The notes below the pieces were generated by a model, which was not told the origin of the DNA, ran no database searches, and worked only from the letters and a program-made list of their open reading frames with translations. Below, piece by piece: positions 42,108 through 50,975 of a DNA stretch of 64,000 bases (position 1 is the first letter of the stretch; the number at the start of each line of letters is the position of its first letter). The position numbers were made by a program, and so were the translations under genes. The stretch is from Desulfosporosinus metallidurans. Lineage in GTDB: Bacteria; Bacillota; Desulfitobacteriia; Desulfitobacteriales; Desulfitobacteriaceae. The stretch lies in the NCBI RefSeq assembly GCF_001936615.1, contig NZ_MLBF01000009.1:62001-126000 (forward strand), given 5' to 3'.

Positions 42108-42635
42108 TTAGTCGAGTTTTTGAACTTGTGAAAATTCCAGCTCAACTGGTGTCTCTCTACCAAACATAGACACTTCAACCCGTAACTTACCTTTATCTGC
42201 AAGAATTTCTCGAACCACTCCAACAAAGTCCTTAAACGGACCAGCCGTAACCTGAACACTCTGATTAATTTCAAAGTCAATCCGCGCGTGAACCTCATCC
42301 ATTCCCATTTGCTGTAGAATCTTGACAACCTCGCTATCAAGCAACGGAATGGGTTTCGTTCCAGTGCCAACAAACCCAGTAACACCAGGCGTATTACGCA
42401 CAACATACCAAGAATCGTCAGTCATTTCCATTTCCACAAGGACATATCCCGGATAGACCTTGCGTTTGGCAATTTTCTGTTTTCCGCCCTTGAACTCAAT
42501 TTCATCTTCCATGGGAACAAGCACGCGAAAAATCTTTTCTTCCATGTTCATGGATTCTACTCTTTTTTCGAGGTTCATTTTTACTTTGTTTTCATAGCCA
42601 GAATAGGTGTGGATAACATACCAGTTTTTTGCCAT
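42108..42635 (-). CDS. nusG: Transcription termination/antitermination factor NusG
   Basis: 175 residues. The NGN domain starts KNWYVIHTYSGYENKVKMNL and includes VLVEMEMTDDSWYVVRNTPG near 66-85. The KOW domain near 125 shows VQVTAGPFKDFVGVVREI. It binds RNA polymerase and, through KOW, S10 or Rho. Encoded between secE and rplK. Confidence 0.97.
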   Translation of the reverse strand: MAKNWYVIHTYSGYENKVKMNLEKRVESMNMEEKIFRVLVPMEDEIEFKGGKQKIAKRKVYPGYVLVEMEMTDDSWYVVRNTPGVTGFVGTGTKPIPLLDSEVVKILQQMGMDEVHARIDFEINQSVQVTAGPFKDFVGVVREILADKGKLRVEVSMFGRETPVELEFSQVQKLD

Positions 42636-42678
42636 TTCTCAGGGGACCTCCTCAGGCACTGCCGCGGAAACTCGCAGA

Positions 42679-42900
42679 TTATGGCACTAGCTTGGTCAAG
42701 ACCCAACTTAAGCCACTATCAACAAACCACATTAGAATGGACACAATCGCCACCGCAAAAAACACAACTCCTGTGTAGGTGAGCAGTTGCCTACGGCTTG
42801 GCCAATGAACTTTTTTTAATTCGCTCAAAACCCCCCGGAAATACTCCGCCGCTTTATCCGCCTGTCGCTGAGTATTGGCTGGTTTTTTTAACGCGCCCAT
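42679..42900 (-). CDS. secE: Preprotein translocase subunit SecE
   Basis: 73 residues: a cytoplasmic amphipathic segment with the SecE signature FRGVLSELKKVHWPSRRQLL (~22-41) and one membrane helix. ATG at 42900; the GTG one codon earlier is an equal alternative, with AAGGA upstream of both. Followed by nusG. Confidence 0.95.
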   Translation of the reverse strand: MGALKKPANTQRQADKAAEYFRGVLSELKKVHWPSRRQLLTYTGVVFFAVAIVSILMWFVDSGLSWVLTKLVP

Positions 42901-42981
42901 CACTTCACATCCTTACGCATCGATGCCATCGACACTGTGAAACGCCTCCTGGCGTTCAGTTTAAACTAGTGCAAAAAAAAA

Positions 42982-43131
42982 TTACTTTGTTTCCTTATGG
43001 AGAGTATGGGTTTTGCAAAACTTGCAATACTTTTGAGACTCCAAGCGATCAGGGTTATTTTTCTTATTTTTCATCGTAGCATAGTTACGGTGCTTGCAAT
43101 CCGTACACGCTAAAATAATGCCAACACGCAT
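42982..43131 (-). CDS. rpmG: 50S ribosomal protein L33
   Basis: 49 residues: [36 protein letters not shown] and a lysine-rich end. Two C-x2-C pairs show the zinc-binding form. ATG at 43131 with GGAGGTG upstream. First gene of the rpmG-secE-nusG-rplK-rplA transcript. Confidence 0.95.
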   Translation of the reverse strand: MRVGIILACTDCKHRNYATMKNKKNNPDRLESQKYCKFCKTHTLHKETK

Positions 43132-43188
43132 TCACGAACACCTCCCGGACAACGGTAGGACGCTGTATTTTTATCCATTACTCAAAAT

Positions 43189-43217
43189 ACTTTATCATAA
43201 GATAAATTTCCTGTCAA
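43189..43217 (-). promoter_or_regulatory. Promoter of rpmG-secE-nusG
   Basis: -35 TTGACA at 43217-43212 and -10 TAAAGT at 43194-43189, spacing 17, right after the tRNA terminator. Confidence 0.75.
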
Positions 43218-43238
43218 GGAAAATACTTATAATAAAAA

Positions 43239-43255
43239 AGACAGCTTAGCTGTCT
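43239..43255 (-). terminator. Terminator after the tRNA pair
   Basis: AGACAGC/GCTGTCT stem with a TAA loop, followed on the minus strand by TTTTTT, 10 bases past the tRNA-Met end. Confidence 0.85.
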
Positions 43256-43264
43256 GGTCAATCT

Positions 43265-43339
<75 letters not shown>

Positions 43340-43357
43340 ATGTAGCAATTTTTTTTG

Positions 43358-43433
43358 TGGAGCCAACGATGGGACTCGAACCCGCAACCTGCTGATTACA
43401 AATCAGCTGCTCTACCAATTGAGCTACGTCGGC
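43358..43433 (-). tRNA. tRNA-Thr (TGT)
   Basis: 76 bases including encoded CCA. Stem GCCGACG / CGTTGGC, anticodon loop GATTTGTAATC with anticodon TGT, T-loop GGTTCGAGTCC. It precedes the initiator tRNA by 18 bases on one transcript. Confidence 0.96.
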
Positions 43434-43477
43434 ATGTTGTGTTACCAGATCAATCTGCCATCACTTGGCACTTGTAG

Positions 43478-43506
43478 AGTATACCATTTCTCCATTTACA
43501 TTGCAA
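43478..43506 (-). promoter_or_regulatory. Promoter of the tRNA pair
   Basis: -35 TTGCAA at 43506-43501 and -10 TATACT at 43483-43478 with 17-base spacing, 45 bases before tRNA-Thr. Confidence 0.65.
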
Positions 43507-43536
43507 GTCCAATATCTCGCAAAGGTGTATGTAAAA

Positions 43537-44187
43537 TTATCCATCTCTTCGTTCCAAATAACGCTCAAGTTTCCTCTTAACTCTCTGTAGTGCATTATCG
43601 ATCGATTTTACATGTCTTCTCAAATCAACAGCGATCTCCTGATAGGATTTCCCTTCTAAGTAAGACATCAAGACTTTCCATTCCAAGGAGCTGAGGATCT
43701 CGCCCATTTTCTCCTCAATGTCATCAAATTCTTCGCGACTAATAATCAGTTCCTCAGGGTCTGTAATTCGCGTTCCCGAGATTACATCGAGCAATGTTCG
43801 ATCAGAATCTTCATCGTAAATAGGCTTATTAAGTGAAACATACGAGTTTAGGGGAATGTGTTTCTGTCGAGTTGCGGTTTTGATCGCCGTGATAATCTGC
43901 CGGGTAATGCATAATTCGGCAAAGGCTCGAAAAGACGAGAGTTTGTCCCCACGAAAGTCCCGAATGGCCTTATAGAGTCCAATCATACCCTCTTGGATAA
44001 TATCTTCACGATCCGCCCCAATCAAAAAATACGAACGTGCTTTGGCTCTCACAAAGTTCTTATATTTGTTGATCAAGTACTCTAGTGCTGTAGCGTCGCC
44101 TTCCTTGGCAAGCTCAACCACCTCTTCATCTACAATAACGTCGATGATTTCGCACTCAGGTAATTCAGGTTGGGCTTGAAGAGTCAA
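43537..44187 (-). CDS. sigH: RNA polymerase sporulation/stationary-phase sigma factor SigH
   Basis: Sigma-H (Spo0H) directs early sporulation genes. 216 residues from a TTG at 44187 (MTLQAQPELPECEIID), with GGAGGG six bases upstream; the longer frame to 44256 has no site and overlaps the promoter. Region 2 shows NKYKNFVRAKARSYFLIGAD and EDIIQEGMIGLYKAIRDF near 43-86. Region 4 shows LSSLEWKVLMSYLEGKSYQE near the end. It sits between rlmB and the tRNAs, its usual place in Clostridia and Bacilli. Confidence 0.94.
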   Translation of the reverse strand: MTLQAQPELPECEIIDVIVDEEVVELAKEGDATALEYLINKYKNFVRAKARSYFLIGADREDIIQEGMIGLYKAIRDFRGDKLSSFRAFAELCITRQIITAIKTATRQKHIPLNSYVSLNKPIYDEDSDRTLLDVISGTRITDPEELIISREEFDDIEEKMGEILSSLEWKVLMSYLEGKSYQEIAVDLRRHVKSIDNALQRVKRKLERYLERRDG

Positions 44188-44254
44188 GTTGATCCCTCCT
44201 ACAATGTCGTCATGAAGAAGACGCAATCTCGCTCTTGTCCACGAGAACATTCTC

Positions 44255-44284
44255 ATTATACTCGACCCTTGAGAAAAGCGTCAA
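44255..44284 (-). promoter_or_regulatory. Promoter of sigH
   Basis: -35 TTGACG at 44284-44279 and -10 TATAAT at 44260-44255, spacing 18, giving a leader of about 60 bases. This is a sigma-A type pair. Confidence 0.7.
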
Positions 44285-44375
44285 GGCGAAGTTTTGGTTG
44301 TTCTGTCGCTATTCGCGTTCAATTTCCTACTATGTTGACGGATATAGCACTTATCAGCATACTCCTGCGCAATTT

Positions 44376-45125
44376 TTATTGAGAAACGCCTCTCTGCCTC
44401 AGAACTTCATAAAGCAACACTGACCCTGCAACACTAGCATTTAAAGACGTAACTTTCCCTCTCATCGGCAAACTGACGATCTCGTCGCAATTTTCGCGCA
44501 GCAAACGACTGATGCCTTTCCCTTCGCTGCCAATGACTATAACTCTGGGACCGGTAAGATCCGCTTCAAAGGCATCCTTTCCTCCTGCTTCAGCCCCGGA
44601 TACCCAACACCCCTTCTTTTTGAGTTCCTTTATCGTTTGCACTAAATTGCTCACTCTCGCTACCGCCACATGTTCGACTGCCCCAGCAGATGTCTTGGCT
44701 ACAGTTCCAGTCAAGGCAACGCTGCGCCGTTTGGGAATAATGACCCCATGTGCTCCCACAGCGTCCACGGTCCTGAGCAAGGCACCCAAATTATGAGGGT
44801 CTTCAATCTCATCCAGCATCAAGATAAAGGGCTCTTCTTGCCGCTCCTCTGCCACAGTTAGGATGTCCTCTATGCTAGCATACTCCCTCGCTGCAACATA
44901 AGCCAGCATCCCCTGGTGCCGCTCTCGATTCGTTAAACGATCGAGGGTCTGACGATCCACAAATTGATAAGGAATAGTTCTCTCCTGCAATAACGGGATT
45001 ATTTCTTGATTCCGTCCACCCGGTCCCTCCGTTAGTAGAAGGACTTTGTTAATGGGTTTTCCACTTTTCAGAAGCTCTAGGACGGGGTTTTTTCCATAAA
45101 CCATTTCATCGTTCAAGTTGTTCAC
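44376..45125 (-). CDS. rlmB: 23S rRNA (guanosine-2'-O-)-methyltransferase RlmB
   Basis: SPOUT-class methyltransferase of the TrmH family for Gm2251. 249 residues: N-terminal substrate-binding domain (VYGKNPVLELLKSGKPINKV) and catalytic knot with LDEIEDPHNLGALLRTVDA near 105, VIVIGSEGKGISRLLRENCD near 195 and LPMRGKVTSLNASVAGSVLL near 217. GTG start. Overlaps thyX by 4 bases. Confidence 0.93.
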   Translation of the reverse strand: MNNLNDEMVYGKNPVLELLKSGKPINKVLLLTEGPGGRNQEIIPLLQERTIPYQFVDRQTLDRLTNRERHQGMLAYVAAREYASIEDILTVAEERQEEPFILMLDEIEDPHNLGALLRTVDAVGAHGVIIPKRRSVALTGTVAKTSAGAVEHVAVARVSNLVQTIKELKKKGCWVSGAEAGGKDAFEADLTGPRVIVIGSEGKGISRLLRENCDEIVSLPMRGKVTSLNASVAGSVLLYEVLRQRGVSQ

Positions 45126-45802
45126 GTCTTCTTTCCTTCAAGGGATTTCAATCTCCCGCAACTATACGTACCCTGATGACAGACACCCTGGGTCACGCAG
45201 GTCGGCCCTGCTTCGCTAAAAAGATTGGGAGCTACCCCACGCACCAACCCCAACATCGTTTCCGCCAAGTCACGGATCTCCCACTGAGCCCTTGTACAAG
45301 TACGATGTTCGAAAAAATTCAATAATGAGCGCGCATTAAACGACGCCATCAAAGAGGTTGTGCAGGCATTGGGTAGGACATAGCGGGCATCCTCAGCAGG
45401 CACACAATTCAAGAGTTCCTGATAGTCTTCCTGCAAGCGTGCCATAACCGTTTCAAAGCGCTCTAACGCCTCGGGCTTCCGGCCTATACTTGGCGGAATA
45501 ACAAACTCAAATCCATTTTCTTTCACATAGCGCTGAGAACGCTGAGAATAACTTGCAATCCGGTGACGCACGAGCTGATGGGATAGGGCCCTTGAAACCC
45601 CATCAATGGAAAACTGAAAACTAGCATGTTCAAAAGGGGAAAGATGACCCATCTCACGCAATTTACGGACAAAGCGCGCCACCGTTTCATGATCAAACCG
45701 CTCTAAAAGATCTGGTACCGGGTCCGATGAATAACACAAGCGGGCAGCTGCAGCCACTACTTTTTCCGGATCAGGTGTGTGCTGAATTAGAGCCACGCGC
45801 AT
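45122..45802 (-). CDS. thyX: Flavin-dependent thymidylate synthase ThyX
   Basis: Makes dTMP using FAD, NADPH and methylene-THF. 226 residues with the ThyX motif RHRIASYSQRSQRYV (R-H-R-x3-S-x2-Q-x-S-x-R, about 80-92). The NARSLLNFFEHRTCTRAQWE block lies near 154-173. No thyA is in the window. ATG at 45802. Forms a compact run with mrnC upstream and rlmB downstream. Confidence 0.95.
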   Translation of the reverse strand: MRVALIQHTPDPEKVVAAAARLCYSSDPVPDLLERFDHETVARFVRKLREMGHLSPFEHASFQFSIDGVSRALSHQLVRHRIASYSQRSQRYVKENGFEFVIPPSIGRKPEALERFETVMARLQEDYQELLNCVPAEDARYVLPNACTTSLMASFNARSLLNFFEHRTCTRAQWEIRDLAETMLGLVRGVAPNLFSEAGPTCVTQGVCHQGTYSCGRLKSLEGKKT

Positions 45803-45829
45803 CGTAAATCCCCCTCTCTTTTCCTTGCC

Positions 45830-46234
45830 TCAATGAGTGTTCGCCTGTTTTAGCGACTCTTCCTGTAGTATACCGTCCACTTGACCGAACGCCCACTGCA
45901 TGCGACTAGTTTGTCCATTCAAATGCCAATAGCCTACCAAACTTTCAAAGGCTGTGGCATGGCGGTAAGTCACAACATCCACGTTCTTGGGATGCCCACC
46001 TTTAGCATTTCGCCCGCGCAAAACAACCTGCTGTTCAACTTCGTCGAGCTCCGGTAAAAGGGCATGTAAAATTTGGGCTTGAGTACCCGCGCGAACATAG
46101 CTTATCGCTCGCCTATGAAGTTCCTTGACCTTTTCATGCCCCAACTCCAGCAAATGTGTACGAACCCATAGTTCATAAACTGCATCTCCCAAATAAGCTA
46201 GGGCTAAGGCATTCATTTCCTGCCAACTTCGCAT
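45830..46234 (-). CDS. mrnC: Mini-ribonuclease III
   Basis: RNase III catalytic domain without a dsRBD; matures 23S rRNA ends. 134 residues with NALALAYLGDAVYELWVRTH near 8-27 (catalytic Asp and Glu) and LRGRNAKGGHPKNVDVVTYR near 68. It follows cysS by 15 bases, as in Bacillus. Confidence 0.93.
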   Translation of the reverse strand: MRSWQEMNALALAYLGDAVYELWVRTHLLELGHEKVKELHRRAISYVRAGTQAQILHALLPELDEVEQQVVLRGRNAKGGHPKNVDVVTYRHATAFESLVGYWHLNGQTSRMQWAFGQVDGILQEESLKQANTH

Positions 46235-46249
46235 GCGTTTTCCTTTCTA

Positions 46250-47683
46250 CTACTTTTTAATTTGCCACCTCGCGCCTTGCGGGGTATCCTCAATGATAAT
46301 ACCTTTATCTTTCAGCGCATCTCGGATAAAATCGGACATTTCCCAATCTTTCTTCAGTCGAGAACGTGAACGGACCTGCAAAACGACCTCCATGACTTGG
46401 GAGAGCATTTCCTCGTTTTCGACCTGAACTTGGGCCGGATGCAGCAGATCAAAGCCGAGCACTTCTCCAAGTTTTACTAGGGTTTTTTGGGCTTCTGCCA
46501 ATCCTTCAGAAGGTACAGGACTTTCCTGGACATACCCATTCATGGTTTTAGCTAATTCGAAGAGCGCTGCAAAAGCCAAGGCTGAATTAAAATCATCATC
46601 CATAGCCTTCTCAAAAGCTTCGCGTGCTTCTTTAGCGGCATTCAGCAATTCTGTCCCAATCCTCTGGTTATTCAACGCCCCCTCTCGGCCCAGGGCTTCT
46701 TGAGCCAAACGAACACTCGTTTGTAACCTCTCTAACCCTTTTTGGGCCATGATTAGGTTTTGATCATTAAAATCCAACGGACTGCGATAATGCGTTCCCA
46801 AGAGATAAAAACGAATCACTTCTCCTGGGGAATTCACCAAGAGCTCCCGAGTTGTAAAGAAATTGCCTAGGGACTTGGACATCTTTTCTTGATTAATGGT
46901 CAAAAAGGCGTTGTGCATCCAATAGTGAGCAAACGTCTCCCCTTTCAAATACCCTTCCGTTTGGGCAATCTCGTTTTCATGATGAGGGAAAACGAGATCT
47001 CCGCCGCCGCCATGAATATCAAATCCCGCACCCAAATATTTCAGAGACATCGCTGTACATTCAATGTGCCAGCCTGGCCGTCCCATGCCCCATGGACTTT
47101 CCCAGGCGGGTTCACCGGGCTTGGCCGTTTTCCACAGTGCAAAATCCATCGGATGATGTTTACGTTCGTCCACCTCGACCCTGGCCCCCGCCTTCATATC
47201 GTCTAGTGTTCTGCCGGACAGCTTCCCGTAGTTGGGGAAATGATCCACAGCAAAATAAACATCTCCATCAACTTCGTACCCTAACCCTGTATTTATTAGC
47301 CCCTGAATAATCTCAATCATTTCTGGAATATGCTCTGTGGCCTTAGGGTGTATGGTCGCTGGAAGGACATTTAGGGCTTTAGCATCTTTATAATATTCAT
47401 CAATATATTTTTGACCCAAGGCCAGAGGATCCATCTCCTCTACTTTGCCTCGTTGAATAATCTTGTCATCGATATCCGTGAAATTTTGCACGTAGCGAAC
47501 ATCGTACCCTTTATGCATGAAATAGCGTCGAATCATATCGAAAACGACGAACATCCGAGCATTACCCGCATGAAAATAATTATAGGTCGTCGGGCCGCAT
47601 ACATACATCGCAACCTTCCCGCTCTCCCGGGGCTGGAACTCTTCTTTTTGACGGGTCATTGTGTTGTATAATTTCAAAGACAT
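46250..47683 (-). CDS. cysS: Cysteinyl-tRNA synthetase
   Basis: Class I synthetase charging tRNA-Cys. 477 residues with zinc/HIGH region [20 protein letters not shown] near 28-47 (HAGN form of HIGH), [10 protein letters not shown] near 208 and [11 protein letters not shown] near 268. The start must be at or near 47683 to keep the [11 protein letters not shown] strand, so it overlaps the end of cysE by 104 bases. Confidence 0.96.
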   Translation of the reverse strand: MSLKLYNTMTRQKEEFQPRESGKVAMYVCGPTTYNYFHAGNARMFVVFDMIRRYFMHKGYDVRYVQNFTDIDDKIIQRGKVEEMDPLALGQKYIDEYYKDAKALNVLPATIHPKATEHIPEMIEIIQGLINTGLGYEVDGDVYFAVDHFPNYGKLSGRTLDDMKAGARVEVDERKHHPMDFALWKTAKPGEPAWESPWGMGRPGWHIECTAMSLKYLGAGFDIHGGGGDLVFPHHENEIAQTEGYLKGETFAHYWMHNAFLTINQEKMSKSLGNFFTTRELLVNSPGEVIRFYLLGTHYRSPLDFNDQNLIMAQKGLERLQTSVRLAQEALGREGALNNQRIGTELLNAAKEAREAFEKAMDDDFNSALAFAALFELAKTMNGYVQESPVPSEGLAEAQKTLVKLGEVLGFDLLHPAQVQVENEEMLSQVMEVVLQVRSRSRLKKDWEMSDFIRDALKDKGIIIEDTPQGARWQIKK

Positions 47684-48329
47684 TGTATCGATTCTCCTCT
47701 TCTTTTAGACGTTGTTCCAAATACTCCACCCGCTGCATTAAACACTTTAACATCTCATTGACCGGATCGGGAAGATCATCATGTCTTAAATCAGGGTCTT
47801 TAATCGGGACCCCATGGTGAAGAACAATTCGTCCTGGAATCCCCACTACAGTTGTGTCACTAGGAATTGATTTATTGACAACTGACCCTGCACCTATTTT
47901 TACATTATCCCCAACTTTAAAAGAACCTAACACCTTAGCGCCTGTGCCTATCACCACATTATTCCCAATGGTTGGATGCCTCTTGCCTTTTTCTTTGCCA
48001 GTCCCCCCTAATGTAACCCCCTGGTATAGAGTAACATTGTCGCCAACTTCCGCTGTTTCGCCGATAACCACGCCGCTTCCATGGTCAATAAAGAAACCTT
48101 GTCCGATCTTCGCACCAGGATGGATTTCAATTCCCGTAAGGAACCTGGCGAGCTGAGAAATCATCCGTGGCAAGAGTACCAGCTTATGCTGATACAGCCA
48201 ATGTGCCACTCGATGAAAGAGCACCGCATGAAACCCTGGATAACACAAGATGACCTCTATCATACTTCTTGCTGCAGGATCTCGTTCAAAAATAACCCGA
48301 ATATCGCGCCTCATCTGTCCAAATAACAT
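47580..48329 (-). CDS. cysE: Serine O-acetyltransferase CysE
   Basis: Acetyl-CoA + L-serine to O-acetylserine, the first step of cysteine synthesis. 249 residues. Left-handed beta-helix hexapeptide repeats run from about 65 to 165 ([40 protein letters not shown]). The C-terminal extension (~205-249) is unusual: it is read through the start of cysS in another frame. Under control of the T-box upstream, with cysS as the second gene. Confidence 0.93.
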   Translation of the reverse strand: MLFGQMRRDIRVIFERDPAARSMIEVILCYPGFHAVLFHRVAHWLYQHKLVLLPRMISQLARFLTGIEIHPGAKIGQGFFIDHGSGVVIGETAEVGDNVTLYQGVTLGGTGKEKGKRHPTIGNNVVIGTGAKVLGSFKVGDNVKIGAGSVVNKSIPSDTTVVGIPGRIVLHHGVPIKDPDLRHDDLPDPVNEMLKCLMQRVEYLEQRLKEEENRYNVFEIIQHNDPSKRRVPAPGEREGCDVCMRPDDL

Positions 48330-48465
48330 CTAAACTTCACCCCATTCCTTTGATTTTAATTTTTCCAGTTCTCCCTAGAGCAATCCATAAATAACTACAC
48401 TAATATGCACTATGACATTGCCAAGAGAGCACGTTTAAGCACGTAAACGGTTTATGCTGAAATAC

Positions 48466-48732
48466 AAAAAGCGGAACCCTTCGTCCAGAGACGAAAGGTT
48501 CCGCGGTCCCACTCTGTTTGAACGAACATGTCCGTTCCAGCTTACAACTTTAACGCAGTCAATACGGATTGGCATACTTTTTGTTCTGCCGATCAGCTCA
48601 GAGACGCACTTCCAAAAGTTCCTCGCCGATGGCTTCCACTATCCCATCCTCGCTTGTGGCAATTCCTCTTTGTACTCTTTCTCCTCATCACACAAATCCT
48701 TTAGTATTAAATTTTCAAATGGACTTTATTTT
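48466..48732 (-). promoter_or_regulatory. T-box leader, probably tRNA-Cys specific, for cysE-cysS
   Basis: A minus-strand leader with the T-box sequence AGAGTGGGACCGCGG (48515-48501). It overlaps the antiterminator half of a strong terminator (GCGGAACCCTTCGT pairing, 48471-48504, then TTTTT). A stem I-like region lies upstream; GAAGTGC-GTCTCTGAGC near 48611-48595 places TGC (48608-48606) as a plausible cysteine specifier, which fits both downstream genes. Uncharged tRNA-Cys would allow transcription of cysE-cysS. Specifier assignment is by pattern, not by folding. Confidence 0.88.
48471..48504 (-). terminator. T-box terminator
   Basis: Long stem GCGGAACCCTTCGT / ACGAAAGGTTCCGC with loop CCAGAG, followed on the minus strand by TTTTTG. 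The alternative fold with the T-box sequence would be the antiterminator. Confidence 0.85.
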
Positions 48733-48738
48733 GTATCT

Positions 48739-48767
48739 ATTATAGGGTAGTCTCCCACCCCTGTCAA
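48739..48767 (-). promoter_or_regulatory. Promoter of the T-box cysE-cysS transcript
   Basis: Consensus -35 TTGACA (48767-48762) and -10 TATAAT (48744-48739) with 17-base spacing, just downstream of gltX. Confidence 0.85.
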
Positions 48768-48801
48768 TCAAAACGCCCTTCTTAACCCGCTTCAACTACT
48801 T

Positions 48802-50268
48802 CTATAATCCTAAATGACGCTTCTCTGAAACTTCAAGCCGTTTCAAGACATTCTCCCGGCCCAAAAGGGGGATGACATCAAAGAGCTCCGGTCCATGCAT
48901 CTGCCCAGTCAAAGCCACCCGAACAGGCATATACACCAATTTTCCCCCAAGTTTTAGCTCTTTCGTCATTTGTTTTAAGAGCACTTTCACTGTAGCTTCA
49001 GAAAGCTCTTCAACTTCCTGAACCTTTCCCTTGAATAATGCCAAAACTCCCGGCACTTGTTCGCCCTTCAATACCTCCAGGGCTTCTCCTTCTGGTTCTA
49101 ATGGCACATCGCCGTGAAAATAATGAATAAAGTCTTTCACTTCCGCCAAATAAGATATTTTCTCAGAAATCGCCTTCATAACCCCCATAAACCATCGCTG
49201 CTGCTCCGTCGACTGCTCCCCTAGAGGAAGAATGCCCAATTCCTGGGCATAGGGTAGCGCTAGTTCAGCCAAGCGTTCAGGAGCTGTTTGCTTAATGTAA
49301 TGAGCGTTCATGTAGTTCAGTTTCTGGAGATCAAAAACGGCTGGACTCTTAGAAACACGATCCAACGAAAACGATTCTGCCAACTCATCTAGAGTATAGA
49401 ACTCTTTTTCTCCAGATGGTGCCCATCCAAGGAGGGCAATGAAGTTGACGATCGCTTCCGGGAGATAACCCTTTTTGCGATAATCGATAACCGCTGTATC
49501 TCCGTCCCGTTTGCTCATTTTGCCCCCTTCAGTGTTCAAAATGAGAGAAATATGCGCAAATTCAGGGACGGATAACCCTAACGCTTGATATATTAAAACC
49601 TGTCTGGGGGTATTGGATAAATGTTCTTCCCCTCGAATAACCTGCGTTACGTTCATGGTAGAATCATCGACAACCACAGCAAAATTATAGGTGGGTATCC
49701 CATCAGATTTTACAATAACATAGTCCCCAATTCCGTCACTGTCAAAAACAACATCCCCACGAACCTGATCTTTAATGTGAATTGCTTGCCCTTCTGGTAC
49801 ACGGAAACGCACAACAGGCTTACGACCTTCCGATTGGAAAGCTGCCCGTTGCTCCGCTGTTAAGTCACGGCACTTGCCACGATAGCGAGGAGTTTCCCCT
49901 TGGGCCGCCAAGGCCTTCCTCTCTTGTTCCAGTTCTTCTTCCGAACAATAGCAGAGGTAGGCGTGCCCACTGTCGATCAGTTTCTCTGTATATTCTCTGT
50001 AAATTGGCAAGCGATCAGTTTGGCGATATGGGCCATGCTCCCCGCCAACCTCGATCCCCTCACCCCATTGAATACTCAGCCAACGTAAGGCCTCCAAAAT
50101 ATTATGCTCTGATTCTCGGCTGGAACGCTCTAAATCTGTATCCTCACTCCGCACAATAAAGGTTCCGTTGTTTTTGCGAGCCCATAAATAATTAAATAAA
50201 GCGGATCTTGCCCCGCCAATATGCAATGGACCAGTCGGGCTGGGTGCAAACCGCACGCGAATTTCCAT
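48802..50268 (-). CDS. gltX: Glutamyl-tRNA synthetase
   Basis: Class I synthetase. 488 residues with VRFAPSPTGPLHIGGARSAL near 4-23 (HIGH as HIGG) and KMSKRDGDTAVIDYR near 253 (KMSKR), with the anticodon-binding region beyond 330. Whether it is discriminating cannot be read here; gatCAB is outside the window. It begins three bases after ispF. Confidence 0.95.
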   Translation of the reverse strand: MEIRVRFAPSPTGPLHIGGARSALFNYLWARKNNGTFIVRSEDTDLERSSRESEHNILEALRWLSIQWGEGIEVGGEHGPYRQTDRLPIYREYTEKLIDSGHAYLCYCSEEELEQERKALAAQGETPRYRGKCRDLTAEQRAAFQSEGRKPVVRFRVPEGQAIHIKDQVRGDVVFDSDGIGDYVIVKSDGIPTYNFAVVVDDSTMNVTQVIRGEEHLSNTPRQVLIYQALGLSVPEFAHISLILNTEGGKMSKRDGDTAVIDYRKKGYLPEAIVNFIALLGWAPSGEKEFYTLDELAESFSLDRVSKSPAVFDLQKLNYMNAHYIKQTAPERLAELALPYAQELGILPLGEQSTEQQRWFMGVMKAISEKISYLAEVKDFIHYFHGDVPLEPEGEALEVLKGEQVPGVLALFKGKVQEVEELSEATVKVLLKQMTKELKLGGKLVYMPVRVALTGQMHGPELFDVIPLLGRENVLKRLEVSEKRHLGL

Positions 50269-50271
50269 AAA

Positions 50272-50757
50272 TCATCCTCCAACTTTTTCTAAATTCACAA
50301 TCGCCTGAGCTCCGATTCCCTCACCCCGGCCTTCAAACCCCAGGCGTTCAGTTGTTGTCGCTTTGACCGACACACACGATTCAACCAGTTTCAAAACCCG
50401 TGCAATATTAGAGCGCATCTGCGGAATAAACGGAGCTACTTTAGGCCGCTCGGCCACAATGATACTATCTATATTTCCCACGCGATACCCCTGTCCTTCA
50501 ATAAGTTCCACGACCTGCCCCAATAATGAGAGGCTTGAAATTCCAGAGTAGCGAGGATCGTGATCGGGAAAATGCGCTCCGATATCTCCTAAGGCCAAGG
50601 CCCCTAAAAGTGCATCCATAATCGCATGGATCAGAACGTCCGCATCCGAATGTCCAAGCAAACCACGCTCATAAGGGATTTCCACCCCTCCAAGAATCAA
50701 GACCCGGCCCTCAACCAAAGCATGTACATCATATCCGATTCCGACTTTAATAATCAA
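50272..50757 (-). CDS. ispF: 2-C-methyl-D-erythritol 2,4-cyclodiphosphate synthase IspF
   Basis: Fifth step of the MEP isoprenoid pathway. 161 residues: [15 protein letters not shown] (metal Asp and His), [20 protein letters not shown] near 35-54 (second His), then [10 protein letters not shown]. The start is the TTG at 50757 giving [12 protein letters not shown]. The longer frame to 50853 is translated intergenic repeat. An ATT three codons later is not excluded. Confidence 0.92.
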   Translation of the reverse strand: MIIKVGIGYDVHALVEGRVLILGGVEIPYERGLLGHSDADVLIHAIMDALLGALALGDIGAHFPDHDPRYSGISSLSLLGQVVELIEGQGYRVGNIDSIIVAERPKVAPFIPQMRSNIARVLKLVESCVSVKATTTERLGFEGRGEGIGAQAIVNLEKVGG

Positions 50758-50975
50758 CCCCCCAATCTCGAGGCACGAGGTTCGAGGTTCGAAATCCGAA
50801 TTCCAAAGTCGTCTATCCCGCCACTGAAAGTCGAGCAACGCATATTGGTACATTCATTCCGGTCTCAAGCCCCGTTCCTCACACCTCGCATATCTTATCT
50901 CGTGCTTCGTGTTTCATATTCCATCGTACATCCCACTCCGCGCGTCGAACTTCGCGCCTCGCGCATCGCTAAAAT
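50758..50975. repeat. Degenerate TTCGA/CTCG repeat region across ispF-ispD junction
   Basis: Clustered short, partly palindromic units (CTCGAGGCACGAGGTTCGAG, GTTCGAAATCCGAATTC, CGCGCGTCGAACTTCGCGCC) resembling the fusA-tuf repeat at 28971-29013. The right-hand part lies inside the 3' end of ispD and supplies its extra C-terminal residues. Confidence 0.55.

Noticed and set aside
50758..50853. Extended N-terminus for ispF
   Set aside because: It reads repeat DNA; homologues begin at the KVGIGYDVH segment.
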